From positions 1 to 6,489 of the forward strand of contig JAQBFG010000006.1 of NCBI GenBank assembly GCA_032123495.1: DNA of 6,489 nt, written 5' to 3'. The translations under genes were made by a program, and so were the position numbers. Each line of letters begins with the position of its first letter. The first letter of the stretch is position 1. Below, one piece after another: positions 1 through 6,485 of this stretch. The notes beneath the pieces were generated by a model. That model had not been told where the DNA came from. It ran no database searches and saw only the letters and a program-made list of their open reading frames with translations. Origin of the DNA: JAAERC01 sp032123495 (lineage in GTDB: Bacteria; Zixibacteria; MSB-5A5; GN15; PGXB01).

Positions 1-9
1 GGTTTCTCA

Positions 10-1194
10 CTACGTTTTACATCGTTCGGAACCCGACATACGAGCAATAACAAAATAAATTAAAGGTACTAACAATGCTGATATTGCGGCGAAATAGAAT
101 ATAAATTTAACACCATACGTCTCAGCAAGAAATCCGGCAATCAACCCGGCGGAGACTTCACCGATTGAGCAGGTCAGATTAAATGAAGATAAATATATGG
201 CGCGGTTGGCTGAATTAAATTGCTTATTAAGATGAGTGGAGATCACCGGACTAATCAGCTCTTTTATGACAAAATATACAACAATTCCGGCAATCGCAGG
301 ATAAAGACCAGAAGCGTTTACTATATATAAGGAGAGACTCATTAATATAAAACAGGAGAACAAATATAAAATTAATCGATCATACAGTTTTTCGGTGAAT
401 TTTGCGGTAACGGCAACAATCGCGAGACCAGAACCGGTTATCAAACCAAAAGAGAAAAGCGGTATCTGTTTGATCTCCGAAAACAGTACCTGCCAGAATT
501 GATCAACCGGCTCATAGGCAAAATTGGCCAGAAGACCAACCGCAAACAGCGCCAGTATCTTTTTATTGGAAAAAACTAACGTTGCTAGATTTGGTTTAGT
601 ATCAGCAGATTTATTATTTAAAGAATCGACTGAATCAATTTTAGGCTCATAAAGGAATAATGACAGAACAAATCCAGTCAATGCAATTAGGGCAACCGGA
701 AGGAATAAATTATTCAGATAATATTGCGCCAAAAACCCGCCGATTATCATGCCGGCCAAAAGAGCCGATGTCCTGAAAACTGTCCGGTTGGCAAAAAGTT
801 TCGCCAGCTGGCGATGCCCGTTTTCCACTTTTAGGCTATCAACAGTCAAAGCTTCAAGGGCACCGGAAATAAACGTCTCGGCCAGTCCAAAAACTATTTC
901 GGCGACAAGGAAACCATAAAAACTTCTGAAAGAGAAAAATATAACTGCCGAAACCGCGAAAAAAAGAAAACCGATCGATGTTGAAAGTTTACGGCCGAAT
1001 TTATCGGCAAATTTGCCGGTCGGAAATTCAAAAACAATAATAGAGGCTTCAAAAACGACCGCTAATAAGGCAACTTGAAATAAAGTAATATCATAAAGAC
1101 GAAAATAGCAGACATAAACCGGAAGAATTATTCCGCCGGAGAATGATAAAATAAACTCGAGCCAATAAAACAGTCTGATATTTCGATTTTGCAA
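10..1194 (-). CDS. MFS transporter, substrate unknown
   Basis: A 394-residue integral membrane protein with about 12 hydrophobic segments (roughly residues 8-30, 36-58, 72-90, 93-115, 140-160, 163-182, 212-230, 245-265, 273-292, 298-315, 340-357 and 362-385). A hydrophilic loop at 183-208 separates the two six-helix halves. The loop after helix 2 carries MFS motif A, GKFADKFGRK at 60-69, and the second half has the FNSANRAIYLSS stretch (326-337) seen in drug/proton-antiporter-like members. Length and layout are normal for a secondary transporter of the inner membrane; the substrate cannot be read from sequence. The start is a TTG at 1194, three bases after the ridA stop, and no Shine-Dalgarno is visible. 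The same frame is closed by that ridA stop, so no upstream start exists, and the next in-frame ATG would remove several helices. Translation is probably coupled to ridA, so an efflux role for a metabolite or toxic compound is a guess only. Confidence 0.9.
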   Translation of the reverse strand: MQNRNIRLFYWLEFILSFSGGIILPVYVCYFRLYDITLFQVALLAVVFEASIIVFEFPTGKFADKFGRKLSTSIGFLFFAVSAVIFFSFRSFYGFLVAEIVFGLAETFISGALEALTVDSLKVENGHRQLAKLFANRTVFRTSALLAGMIIGGFLAQYYLNNLFLPVALIALTGFVLSLFLYEPKIDSVDSLNNKSADTKPNLATLVFSNKKILALFAVGLLANFAYEPVDQFWQVLFSEIKQIPLFSFGLITGSGLAIVAVTAKFTEKLYDRLILYLFSCFILMSLSLYIVNASGLYPAIAGIVVYFVIKELISPVISTHLNKQFNSANRAIYLSSFNLTCSIGEVSAGLIAGFLAETYGVKFIFYFAAISALLVPLIYFVIARMSGSERCKT

Positions 1195-1197
1195 AAT

Positions 1198-1581
1198 CTA
1201 AAGTACCGCGATAGCTTCAATTCCGACTTTGGCATCTTTGGGCAACCGGGCTACCTCGACCGCACCGCGCGCCGGTTTGTCCATCGTGAAATATCGGCCA
1301 TAGGTTTCATTAATGGCGGCAAAATCGGACATATTGGTCAGATAAACTATCGTTTTAACCACATGTTTCAATTCTGCGCCGGACGCGGTCAAAACCGCCT
1401 GAATATTTTTAAGGCATTGTTCAGCCTGCTCGGCAGCAGAGGCGCCGACCAATCGTCCCTCAGCCGGACTCAACGCGATCTGCATCGAACAGAATATCAT
1501 CGTCTGTCCGGAAACTTTTATCGCCTGCGAATACGGCCCAATCGCCTCTGGAGCCTGATCGGTTTGGATTATCTCTTTCAT
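1198..1581 (-). CDS. ridA: RidA family enamine/imine deaminase (YjgF/YER057c/UK114)
   Basis: A 127-residue cytosolic protein of the usual RidA length. Family members form trimers and hydrolyse reactive enamine/imine intermediates (for example 2-aminoacrylate from PLP enzymes) to ketoacids and ammonia. Visible landmarks are IGPYSQAI at 14-21 with Tyr17, the VVKTIVYLTNMSDF block at 74-87, Arg105 in PARGAVEVARLPKDAKV (the substrate-carboxylate arginine of the catalytic RidA group), and Glu122 in the terminal IEAIAV. These key residues support an active deaminase. One oddity is that the usual SGQ near residue 33 reads SMQ (FCSMQIAL, 30-37). The ATG at 1581 follows a GGAGAG Shine-Dalgarno at about 5-nt spacing, and a promoter lies just upstream. 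It is the first gene of a two-gene operon with the MFS transporter. The family is certain; the exact subgroup and substrate are less so. Confidence 0.95.
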   Translation of the reverse strand: MKEIIQTDQAPEAIGPYSQAIKVSGQTMIFCSMQIALSPAEGRLVGASAAEQAEQCLKNIQAVLTASGAELKHVVKTIVYLTNMSDFAAINETYGRYFTMDKPARGAVEVARLPKDAKVGIEAIAVL

Positions 1582-1605
1582 CTTCTCTCCAATTCTTGTT
1601 GTTAT

Positions 1606-1621
1606 ATTTATATATATAAAT
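1606..1621. repeat. 16-bp AT palindrome at the ridA transcription start
   Basis: ATTTATATATATAAAT reads the same on both strands. It overlaps the end of the predicted -10 box and the likely start site of ridA. It could be an operator-like site or simply easily melted promoter DNA; its pure A+T composition makes chance likely. Confidence 0.3.
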
Positions 1622-1649
1622 CATAAGAACTTATAAATCCGCGTGTCAA
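1620..1649 (-). promoter_or_regulatory. Predicted sigma70-type promoter of ridA-MFS operon
   Basis: On the minus strand a perfect -35 box TTGACA (1649-1644) is followed after 18 bp by TATGAT (1625-1620), a 5/6 match to the -10 consensus. Transcription would begin near 1613, leaving a leader of about 30 nt that contains the ridA Shine-Dalgarno. This is the best promoter in the window. The region is shared with the divergent lepB gene, for which only weak -10-like boxes (TATAAA at 1632-1637, TCTAAT at 1670-1675) are visible. Confidence 0.6.
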
Positions 1650-1728
1650 TTCAATTTTTTCATAAAACCTCTAATTTGAAGCTGCTTATCAATTAAAGAA
1701 ACGGCCAGCAATTCCGATAGTTTGAGAT

Positions 1729-2451
1729 ATGGATAATAATTTATTCTTCAACGACCTTCAGCAGACCGAAGTTAGGGAGCAGGTTAATAAACTTTTGAAA
1801 CGCAAAGAGCCCAAACCGCTCTGGCGTGAATATGTTGAAGTTATCTTAATTTCGTTTTTCGCCGCGATCCTCTTACGTCTCTTTGTCGTCTCCGCTTATC
1901 GGGTCGATTCCGGTTCGATGGAAGATGCTCTTTATGAGGGTGATTATATTTTTGTCAATAAACTGGCCTATTCGTACAACGAACCGGCACAGGGCGATAT
2001 AGTTATCTTTAAATTCCCACTAAATCCGACCCGCGATTATATTAAAAGAATAGTTGGACTACCGGGCCAGACCGTTGAAGTAATAGATAAAGTTGTCTAC
2101 GTCGATAATCGGTTAGCTGAAATATTTCCCAATGTTAAATACGATGATCCCAAAATATTGGCAGCCCAGCTTTCGATGCGGGACAATTTTGGACCGGTGC
2201 AGGTTCCTGAAAACGAATATTTTGTTATGGGCGATAATCGTGATGACAGTCAGGACAGCCGCTTTTGGGGATTTTTGCCCAAAGAAAATCTCAAGGGCAA
2301 AGCTGTGTTTGTCTACTGGTCGTGGACACCGGATGAGTCGGCACCGGAGGTATCTTTCCCATATATTCAGACACCGTTTGAATATGGATTTTATTTCCTG
2401 ACCAATTTCCCCTCAAGCACCCGCTGGGACCGACTCTTTACAGTTCTTTAA
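1729..2451 (+). CDS. lepB: Signal peptidase I
   Basis: A 240-residue membrane-bound serine protease of family S26 that removes signal peptides from Sec- and Tat-exported proteins on the outer face of the inner membrane. After a charged cytoplasmic stretch (1-33) there is one membrane helix at about 35-55. It is followed by box B, DSGSMEDALYEGDYIFVNK (60-78), with nucleophile Ser63. Box D, RDYIKRIVGLPGQ (102-114), contains the general-base Lys106, and box E is GDNRDDSQDSRFWG (168-181). The C-terminal RWDRLF is also typical. The Ser/Lys dyad is intact, so the enzyme should be active. It is shorter than E. coli LepB (324 residues) and has a single N-terminal helix, as in many non-enterobacterial enzymes. 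The ATG at 1729 has only a weak GAG upstream. It heads the codirectional set lepB-rarA-exported protein, and the exported proteins encoded nearby are plausible substrates, as in any cell. Confidence 0.96.
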   Translation: MDNNLFFNDLQQTEVREQVNKLLKRKEPKPLWREYVEVILISFFAAILLRLFVVSAYRVDSGSMEDALYEGDYIFVNKLAYSYNEPAQGDIVIFKFPLNPTRDYIKRIVGLPGQTVEVIDKVVYVDNRLAEIFPNVKYDDPKILAAQLSMRDNFGPVQVPENEYFVMGDNRDDSQDSRFWGFLPKENLKGKAVFVYWSWTPDESAPEVSFPYIQTPFEYGFYFLTNFPSSTRWDRLFTVL

Positions 2452-2496
2452 TACTTGTCTAAATCACATTTTCGATAAATCTATTCTATTTTTCTT

Positions 2497-2502
2497 TATA
2501 AT
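2497..2502 (+). promoter_or_regulatory. Perfect -10 hexamer upstream of rarA
   Basis: TATAAT lies 19 bases before the rarA ATG, in the T-rich 70-base gap after lepB. No acceptable -35 hexamer is seen at 16-18 bp, so this is a tentative promoter. A second box, TATATT (2506-2511), is even closer. Either one would give a very short or absent 5' leader. Confidence 0.3.
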
Positions 2503-2521
2503 TACTATATTAGTTCTATCT

Positions 2522-3889
2522 ATGGAACTGTTTGGAAATAACAAAAACGAGAAGCAGACCGATTCTGCCTTTGACTTGAAAGCACCACTGGCCAACCGGA
2601 TGAGGCCGAAAACCTTCGATGAGTTTCGCGGGCAGGAAAAAATAGTCGGGGCAGGGACACCATTTCGAAAAGCTATCGAAGAAGATCGGGTCGGATCGGT
2701 TATTTTTTGGGGTCCCCCCGGTTCGGGAAAAACAACGCTGGCCGAATTGATCGCCAAAGCAACCAGCGGGATGTTTGTTCCATTTTCGGCGGTGACATCT
2801 GGTATCAAAGAGATAAAAGCGGTCATCTCCAAAGCCGGCAATTACAAAAAAATGTCCGGCCAGAAAACATATATTTTTGTTGATGAAATTCATCGTTTCA
2901 ATAAAGCTCAGCAGGACGCTTTTCTGCCGTATGTTGAAAAAGGTGATATTGTCTTAATCGGCGCCACTACTGAAAATCCTTCATTTGAAGTTATTTCGGC
3001 GCTGTTATCAAGAGTTAAGGTTTTTGTTCTGGCACGTCTGTCAGATGATGCGCTGGTCGAAATTATTAATAATGCTATAAAAAACAGCGAACGCGGTCTT
3101 GGTTCTCTAAATCTAATAATTGAGGAAAAAGCGCTCGAATTTATCGCTACTGCCGCCGATGGTGATGCCCGCCGCGGGCTTAATCTGCTTGAGGCGGCCT
3201 CCGATGATGTCGGACAAGACGGGACAATCACACTAGATAAAATCGTTGAGATTCATCAAAAAGGTTCGACCGTTTATGATAAATCGGGTGAGGAGCATTA
3301 TAATATTATTTCGGCGCTTCACAAATCGATTCGCGGCGGTGATCCTGACGCTTCATTGTACTGGTTAGCAAGGATGCTTGAGGGTGGTGAGGATCGTCTG
3401 TTTATCGCACGGCGTCTGATTCGAATGGCGGTTGAAGATATCGGATTGGCCGATCCAAATGCGCTAACAGTTGCGCTTAATGCCCGCGATACCTATCATT
3501 TTCTCGGCACTCCCGAGGGTGAACAGGCGCTGGCCCAAACTGTTGTATATCTCGCCTGCGCACCAAAATCGAATGCCGCCTATCTTGCCTTTAAGCAGGC
3601 CTCGCGTGATGTTACAGAAAAAGGTTCGCTTCCGGTGCCGCTTCATATTCGTAATGCGCCAACCTCGCTGATGAAAGCAATTGGTTATGGCAAAGATTAT
3701 AAATATGCGCATGATTATGAAAATGCGATGACCGATCAGGAATATTTCCCGGATGAATTATCAGGTCGTATTTATTACCGACCGACTCAATCCGGAAGGG
3801 AGATCAAAGTGGCGGAATATCTAAAAAAATATCGTGACTATCGGAACAATATAAAAAAAGAACATTCAGAGAAAGACAGTGATGATTAG
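2522..3889 (+). CDS. rarA: Replication-associated recombination protein A (MgsA/RarA AAA+ ATPase)
   Basis: A 455-residue AAA+ ATPase close in length to E. coli RarA (447). Family members form tetramers, are related to clamp-loader subunits, bind SSB and DNA ends, and act at stalled replication forks. Landmarks in order are the N-terminal PLANRMRPKTFDEFRGQE (22-39), Walker A GPPGSGKT (64-71), Walker B IFVDE followed by IHRFNKAQQDAFLP (118-136), sensor 1 GATTEN (147-152) and the arginine-finger segment LLSRVKVFVL with Arg164. The RarA-specific C-terminal region follows, with IRMAVEDIGLADPNAL, a GTPEGE block, VPLHIRNAPTSLMK and the YFPDEL segment. All ATPase motifs are intact. The ATG at 2522 has no Shine-Dalgarno; the next Met (27) would cut into the conserved RMRP motif, so the start shown is preferred. 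It follows lepB by 70 bases on the same strand. Confidence 0.97.
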   Translation: MELFGNNKNEKQTDSAFDLKAPLANRMRPKTFDEFRGQEKIVGAGTPFRKAIEEDRVGSVIFWGPPGSGKTTLAELIAKATSGMFVPFSAVTSGIKEIKAVISKAGNYKKMSGQKTYIFVDEIHRFNKAQQDAFLPYVEKGDIVLIGATTENPSFEVISALLSRVKVFVLARLSDDALVEIINNAIKNSERGLGSLNLIIEEKALEFIATAADGDARRGLNLLEAASDDVGQDGTITLDKIVEIHQKGSTVYDKSGEEHYNIISALHKSIRGGDPDASLYWLARMLEGGEDRLFIARRLIRMAVEDIGLADPNALTVALNARDTYHFLGTPEGEQALAQTVVYLACAPKSNAAYLAFKQASRDVTEKGSLPVPLHIRNAPTSLMKAIGYGKDYKYAHDYENAMTDQEYFPDELSGRIYYRPTQSGREIKVAEYLKKYRDYRNNIKKEHSEKDSDD

Positions 3890-3925
3890 TTGTGTTCTTT
3901 GCCAAACCTTGTAACTAAACAGGCG

Positions 3926-3931
3926 TATAAT
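3926..3931 (+). promoter_or_regulatory. Perfect -10 hexamer upstream of the exported protein gene
   Basis: TATAAT stands about 58 bases before the ATG at 3989, in the 99-base gap after rarA. A TTGTAA lies only 11 bp upstream, too close to serve as a -35, and nothing better is seen at 16-18 bp. It is a tentative promoter that would let this gene be read separately from rarA. Confidence 0.25.
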
Positions 3932-3988
3932 TATAAGAGAAAATAAATTAATAATTTGGATAATAACGGAATAACCGACAAATAGATT

Positions 3989-5254
3989 ATGCTTAAAATA
4001 ATATTACAAATAATGCTGGTACTGATATTCGGAATCGGATCGGTTTCGTCGCAAGTGCTTTTTATCCCGATGGATTTTGCCCAGACCGATCATATCAAAG
4101 CTTATGGTATCGCTTTTCAGGCGCTCGAAATGGGAATCAATGTCGACTGGCTCTTAAATTACCGAGCAGGATCGTTTGCGATGGAAACCAATCCGGAACT
4201 TGAAAATCTTTGTATTATGCGAGGGGTCTTTGCCGAAAATATATCGGTTAAAGAGCTGTCCGGAATTTATCAAACGATTGAATCTGAAAATATGGAACGA
4301 GTGGTATTAGAAAAGGTTCCATCAATCGCGGTCTATTCTCCCAACAATGTTGAGCCGTGGGATGATGCTGTCACACTGGCTCTGACCCAGGCTGATATTA
4401 AATATGATTTGATCTGGGATGAAGAGGTTCTAGCCGGGGTTCTTGAGGAGTATGACTGGCTGCATTTGCACCATGAAGATTTTACCGGACAATATGGAAA
4501 ATTTTATGCATCCTTTCGCAATCAATTATGGTACCGTCAGGAAGTCGAGGTCAATGAATCGCTGGCGCGTAAGCTTGGATATCGGAAGGTCTCGGAGATG
4601 AAACTGGCGGTGGCCAAAACTGTTCAGGATTATGTTCGTCGGGGTGGGTTTATCTTTGCGATGTGTTCCGCCTGTGAGACAATTGATATTGCGTTATCAG
4701 CGGAGAATGTTGATATCTGCCCGGCGCAATTTGACGGTGATCCAATCGATCCGCTGGCACAGGAAAATCTTAATTTTGAAAATGATATGGCATTTGAAAA
4801 TTTCAAGGTGACGCTTGATCCGATGTTGTACCGTCACAGCAATATCGATACTTATCCTGATCGACTGATGCGTTTCCCCGAACCGCAGCTTGATTATTTT
4901 TATCTGTTTGAGTTTTCGGCCAAACTTGATCCGGTTCCGGCGATGCTGGTCCAAAATCATGTTGGACGGGTAAAAGGGTTTATGGGGCAGACGACTGCAT
5001 TCCGAAAATCACTTTTGAAAAAATATGTGACGGTGCTGGGTGAGGTTGAAGGATTTGATGAGGTGCGGTATATTCATGGTAATTTCGGACGCGGGACATT
5101 TACATTTTTATCGGGGCATGATCCTGAAGATTATACGCATATGGTACAGGACCCTCCGACCGATTTGAATCTGCATAAGAATTCACCGGGATATCGTTTG
5201 ATATTGAATAACGTCCTCTTCCCCGCCGCTAAGAAAAAAGAGCGAAAGACATAA
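3989..5254 (+). CDS. Exported protein of the so-called 'asparagine synthetase B' family, amidotransferase-like fold
   Basis: A 421-residue protein with an N-terminal signal peptide (about 1-21, core LQIMLVLIFGIGSV, likely cleaved near VSS-Q22), so it acts in the periplasm or outside. From memory, close relatives in Bacteroidetes share the blocks HIKAYGIAF, VDWLLNYRAGSF, PWDDAVTLALT, EYDWLHLHHEDFTGQYGKF (154-172), KGFMGQTTAFRK and SPGYRLILNNVLFPAAKK. They are commonly labelled 'asparagine synthetase B'. That name does not fit: there is no N-terminal catalytic Cys2 and no ATP-pyrophosphatase SGGxDS motif. What is seen is RGGFIFAMCSACETIDIAL (218-236), which resembles a nucleophile elbow with Cys226, and a late SGHDPED (375-381) with His377 and Glu380. 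Together these suggest a class I glutamine-amidotransferase/DJ-1-like fold; this is an inference. The substrate is unknown. The protein ends in a lysine-rich tail (415-420). The start codon is fixed by an in-frame stop two codons upstream; no Shine-Dalgarno is visible. Confidence 0.88.
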   Translation: MLKIILQIMLVLIFGIGSVSSQVLFIPMDFAQTDHIKAYGIAFQALEMGINVDWLLNYRAGSFAMETNPELENLCIMRGVFAENISVKELSGIYQTIESENMERVVLEKVPSIAVYSPNNVEPWDDAVTLALTQADIKYDLIWDEEVLAGVLEEYDWLHLHHEDFTGQYGKFYASFRNQLWYRQEVEVNESLARKLGYRKVSEMKLAVAKTVQDYVRRGGFIFAMCSACETIDIALSAENVDICPAQFDGDPIDPLAQENLNFENDMAFENFKVTLDPMLYRHSNIDTYPDRLMRFPEPQLDYFYLFEFSAKLDPVPAMLVQNHVGRVKGFMGQTTAFRKSLLKKYVTVLGEVEGFDEVRYIHGNFGRGTFTFLSGHDPEDYTHMVQDPPTDLNLHKNSPGYRLILNNVLFPAAKKKERKT

Positions 5255-5295
5255 AACTTGATAAATCGAAATACCGAAACGGTGGATACCCAAAC

Positions 5296-5931
5296 CTATA
5301 ATCTATAAATCAGGTCGGCAAAAATCGCCGCGCTGGTCATATTTAAGTCCTTTTGGATCTGATCCTGTATTTGTACCTGGTGATGAATAATATATTTGCC
5401 TGCGAATGAAATACTTATGCCGACTTTATCAGATACGAAAGATCTGAGACCAATTTTGCCCGACAGAAGATAACCACTCTTAACAACATCGGCATCTGAG
5501 AAAAATAGACCCCCTCCAAGCGCAATGAATGAAAATACTTTTTTCGTCCGGCTGTTTGAAGGGTACACCAGGAACGATAATTCAGTGACATATGCATTCA
5601 AGTCGATATATTGTGTGGACGGGTCGGTTCTAAAGCGCATTGGCAGAAAACTCAAATCCAATTGAAATCCAATATGCTTTTTTGTCAATTCAATTCCACA
5701 ACTGCCGGTTCCACCAATGGCAATATCACCGGTTATTGTCTCCCACGTAACGGGTCCGGAAGGATCATAATAAGGATGACTTATTTCCCATTTATTGTCG
5801 GCCAGAAAATATCCGCCAGAAAGATGTATGAAAGTCCGCCATGAATTGCCAGTTATTGATTGAGCGCCAGGAGTACTGCTCAGGACTAACAGAGTCAGAA
5901 CAGTTATGATGATGGTTCTTAATAGTTGCAT
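5296..5931 (-). CDS. Hypothetical outer-membrane beta-barrel protein
   Basis: A 211-residue protein not recognised by name. Residues 1-23 are a signal peptide (core IIITVLTLLVLSS, likely cleaved after PGA). The mature part alternates polar and hydrophobic residues in about eight strands near 30-43, 74-83, 86-100, 112-125, 131-145, 154-167, 169-184 and 200-211. This is the size and pattern of an 8-strand outer-membrane barrel of the OmpA/OmpX type. The barrel call rests on pattern alone, and the last residue is Leu rather than the common Phe. The ATG at 5931 is chosen because GGAAGGAG stands about 7 bases upstream. A longer reading from a TTG at 5949 would translate through that ribosome site and is unlikely. 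It is the second gene of an apparent operon, 55 bases after the lipoprotein gene. It converges on the preceding plus-strand gene across 41 bases with no clear terminator. Confidence 0.72.
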   Translation of the reverse strand: MQLLRTIIITVLTLLVLSSTPGAQSITGNSWRTFIHLSGGYFLADNKWEISHPYYDPSGPVTWETITGDIAIGGTGSCGIELTKKHIGFQLDLSFLPMRFRTDPSTQYIDLNAYVTELSFLVYPSNSRTKKVFSFIALGGGLFFSDADVVKSGYLLSGKIGLRSFVSDKVGISISFAGKYIIHHQVQIQDQIQKDLNMTSAAIFADLIYRL

Positions 5932-5938
5932 CCAATAG

Positions 5939-5946
5939 TCTCCTTC
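5939..5946 (-). promoter_or_regulatory. Strong Shine-Dalgarno that fixes the barrel-gene start
   Basis: On the minus strand GGAAGGAG precedes the ATG at 5931 by about 7 bases and is the best ribosome site in the window. It lies inside the extension that a TTG start at 5949 would add, and so argues for the shorter 211-residue protein. Confidence 0.7.
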
Positions 5947-5986
5947 CAAGTTCTATATACAACAATCGTCGTGAGCCTCTCACATT

Positions 5987-6430
5987 TCATTCGGTGATAA
6001 TCACATCCGCCTTTTCCAGTGTCACCAGATGGTAAGTTTGGAACAATCCGGCGGGATTCTGCACTAATGACAGAGTACTATCTATCAGACCAAATTCAAA
6101 TCTACCCTGAAGATCAAATGGTTGATAATACCCGCTCAGCAATACATTAGAAAAAGTAATGGTACTATCGCCAATAGCATAATTACCGCTGCCGTAAGGC
6201 GATGCCTCACCATCTTTTGTGCTTAACCAATAATATGCAAAGGTCGTATCGCCAAACTCAAACCGGATCGGTTCCTCGGCGGTTATTGGAGCATCATCCG
6301 GTCCCGGATAGGTCGCTGATGAAGTCCCGGTCCAGATGCCGACAAAAAAGTCCGGGTCAATAGACGATACCGGATCACCATCGCATCCGAGTAAAAATAA
6401 TAGCGTCAATAAAAGAAATATAAACCTCAT
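5987..6430 (-). CDS. Lipoprotein with lipocalin-like domain
   Basis: A 147-residue protein starting with a short signal peptide and lipobox, MRFIFLLLTLLFLLGC. Cys16 would be lipidated after cleavage by signal peptidase II (LspA, not encoded here). The mature part begins with a short Ser/Asp-rich linker. It then shows a GIW motif (31-33), strands such as IRFEFGDTTFAYYW (55-68), GSGNYAIGDSTITFSN (80-95), GRFEFGLIDSTLSLV (109-123) and YHLVTLEK (133-140). The GxW followed by a 'GxYxIxDSTITF' hairpin is typical of small lipocalin-like domains that measure or bind hydrophobic ligands; no ligand can be named. Asp follows the Cys, which in E. coli would favour retention in the inner membrane, though that rule does not hold in many other phyla. 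The ATG at 6430 has an AGGAAA ribosome site about 7 bases upstream. It is probably cotranscribed with the barrel gene downstream. Confidence 0.8.
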   Translation of the reverse strand: MRFIFLLLTLLFLLGCDGDPVSSIDPDFFVGIWTGTSSATYPGPDDAPITAEEPIRFEFGDTTFAYYWLSTKDGEASPYGSGNYAIGDSTITFSNVLLSGYYQPFDLQGRFEFGLIDSTLSLVQNPAGLFQTYHLVTLEKADVIITE

Positions 6431-6462
6431 AACTTATTTCCTATTTTCTAAAAATTTAATTC

Positions 6463-6485
6463 GTCAGGAGCACACGGCTCCTGAC
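6463..6485. repeat. Perfect 9-bp inverted repeat (hairpin) at the window edge
   Basis: The arms GTCAGGAGC (6463-6471) and GCTCCTGAC (6477-6485) are exact reverse complements around a 5-base loop, ACACG. The stem has six G-C pairs of nine and should fold well as RNA or extruded DNA. On the minus strand a loose T-run follows about eight bases after the stem, which is a poor terminator layout for a gene lying to the right. On the plus strand any T-run would be beyond the window. It could also be one copy of a dispersed palindromic repeat. Confidence 0.65.

Noticed and set aside
1189..1626. A 145-codon plus-strand open frame opposite ridA
   Set aside because: It is antisense to a clear RidA gene along its length, its translation is Arg/Phe/His-rich with no recognisable motif, and it has no ribosome site.
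2464..3231. Minus-strand open frames opposite rarA
   Set aside because: They mirror the codon bias of rarA, whose AAA+ motifs are intact on the plus strand; no independent signals support them.
3857..3900. Inverted repeat AAAGAACA / TGTTCTTT spanning the end of rarA, considered as a terminator
   Set aside because: The arms are AT-rich, the loop is about 28 bases, and no T-run of the right form follows the stem.
5273..5283. ACCG-AAA-CGGT in the 41-base convergent gap
   Set aside because: It is a four-base-pair stem without a T-tract, not a credible bidirectional terminator.
5932..5949. TTG start giving a six-residue longer barrel protein
   Set aside because: The added codons contain the strong GGAAGGAG ribosome site for the ATG at 5931 and would place acidic residues before the signal peptide.
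5971..5983. Small hairpin GTGAG-CCT-CTCAC between the lipoprotein and barrel genes
   Set aside because: It has only five base pairs and no T-tract on either strand; it is compatible with chance and too weak to call a terminator.
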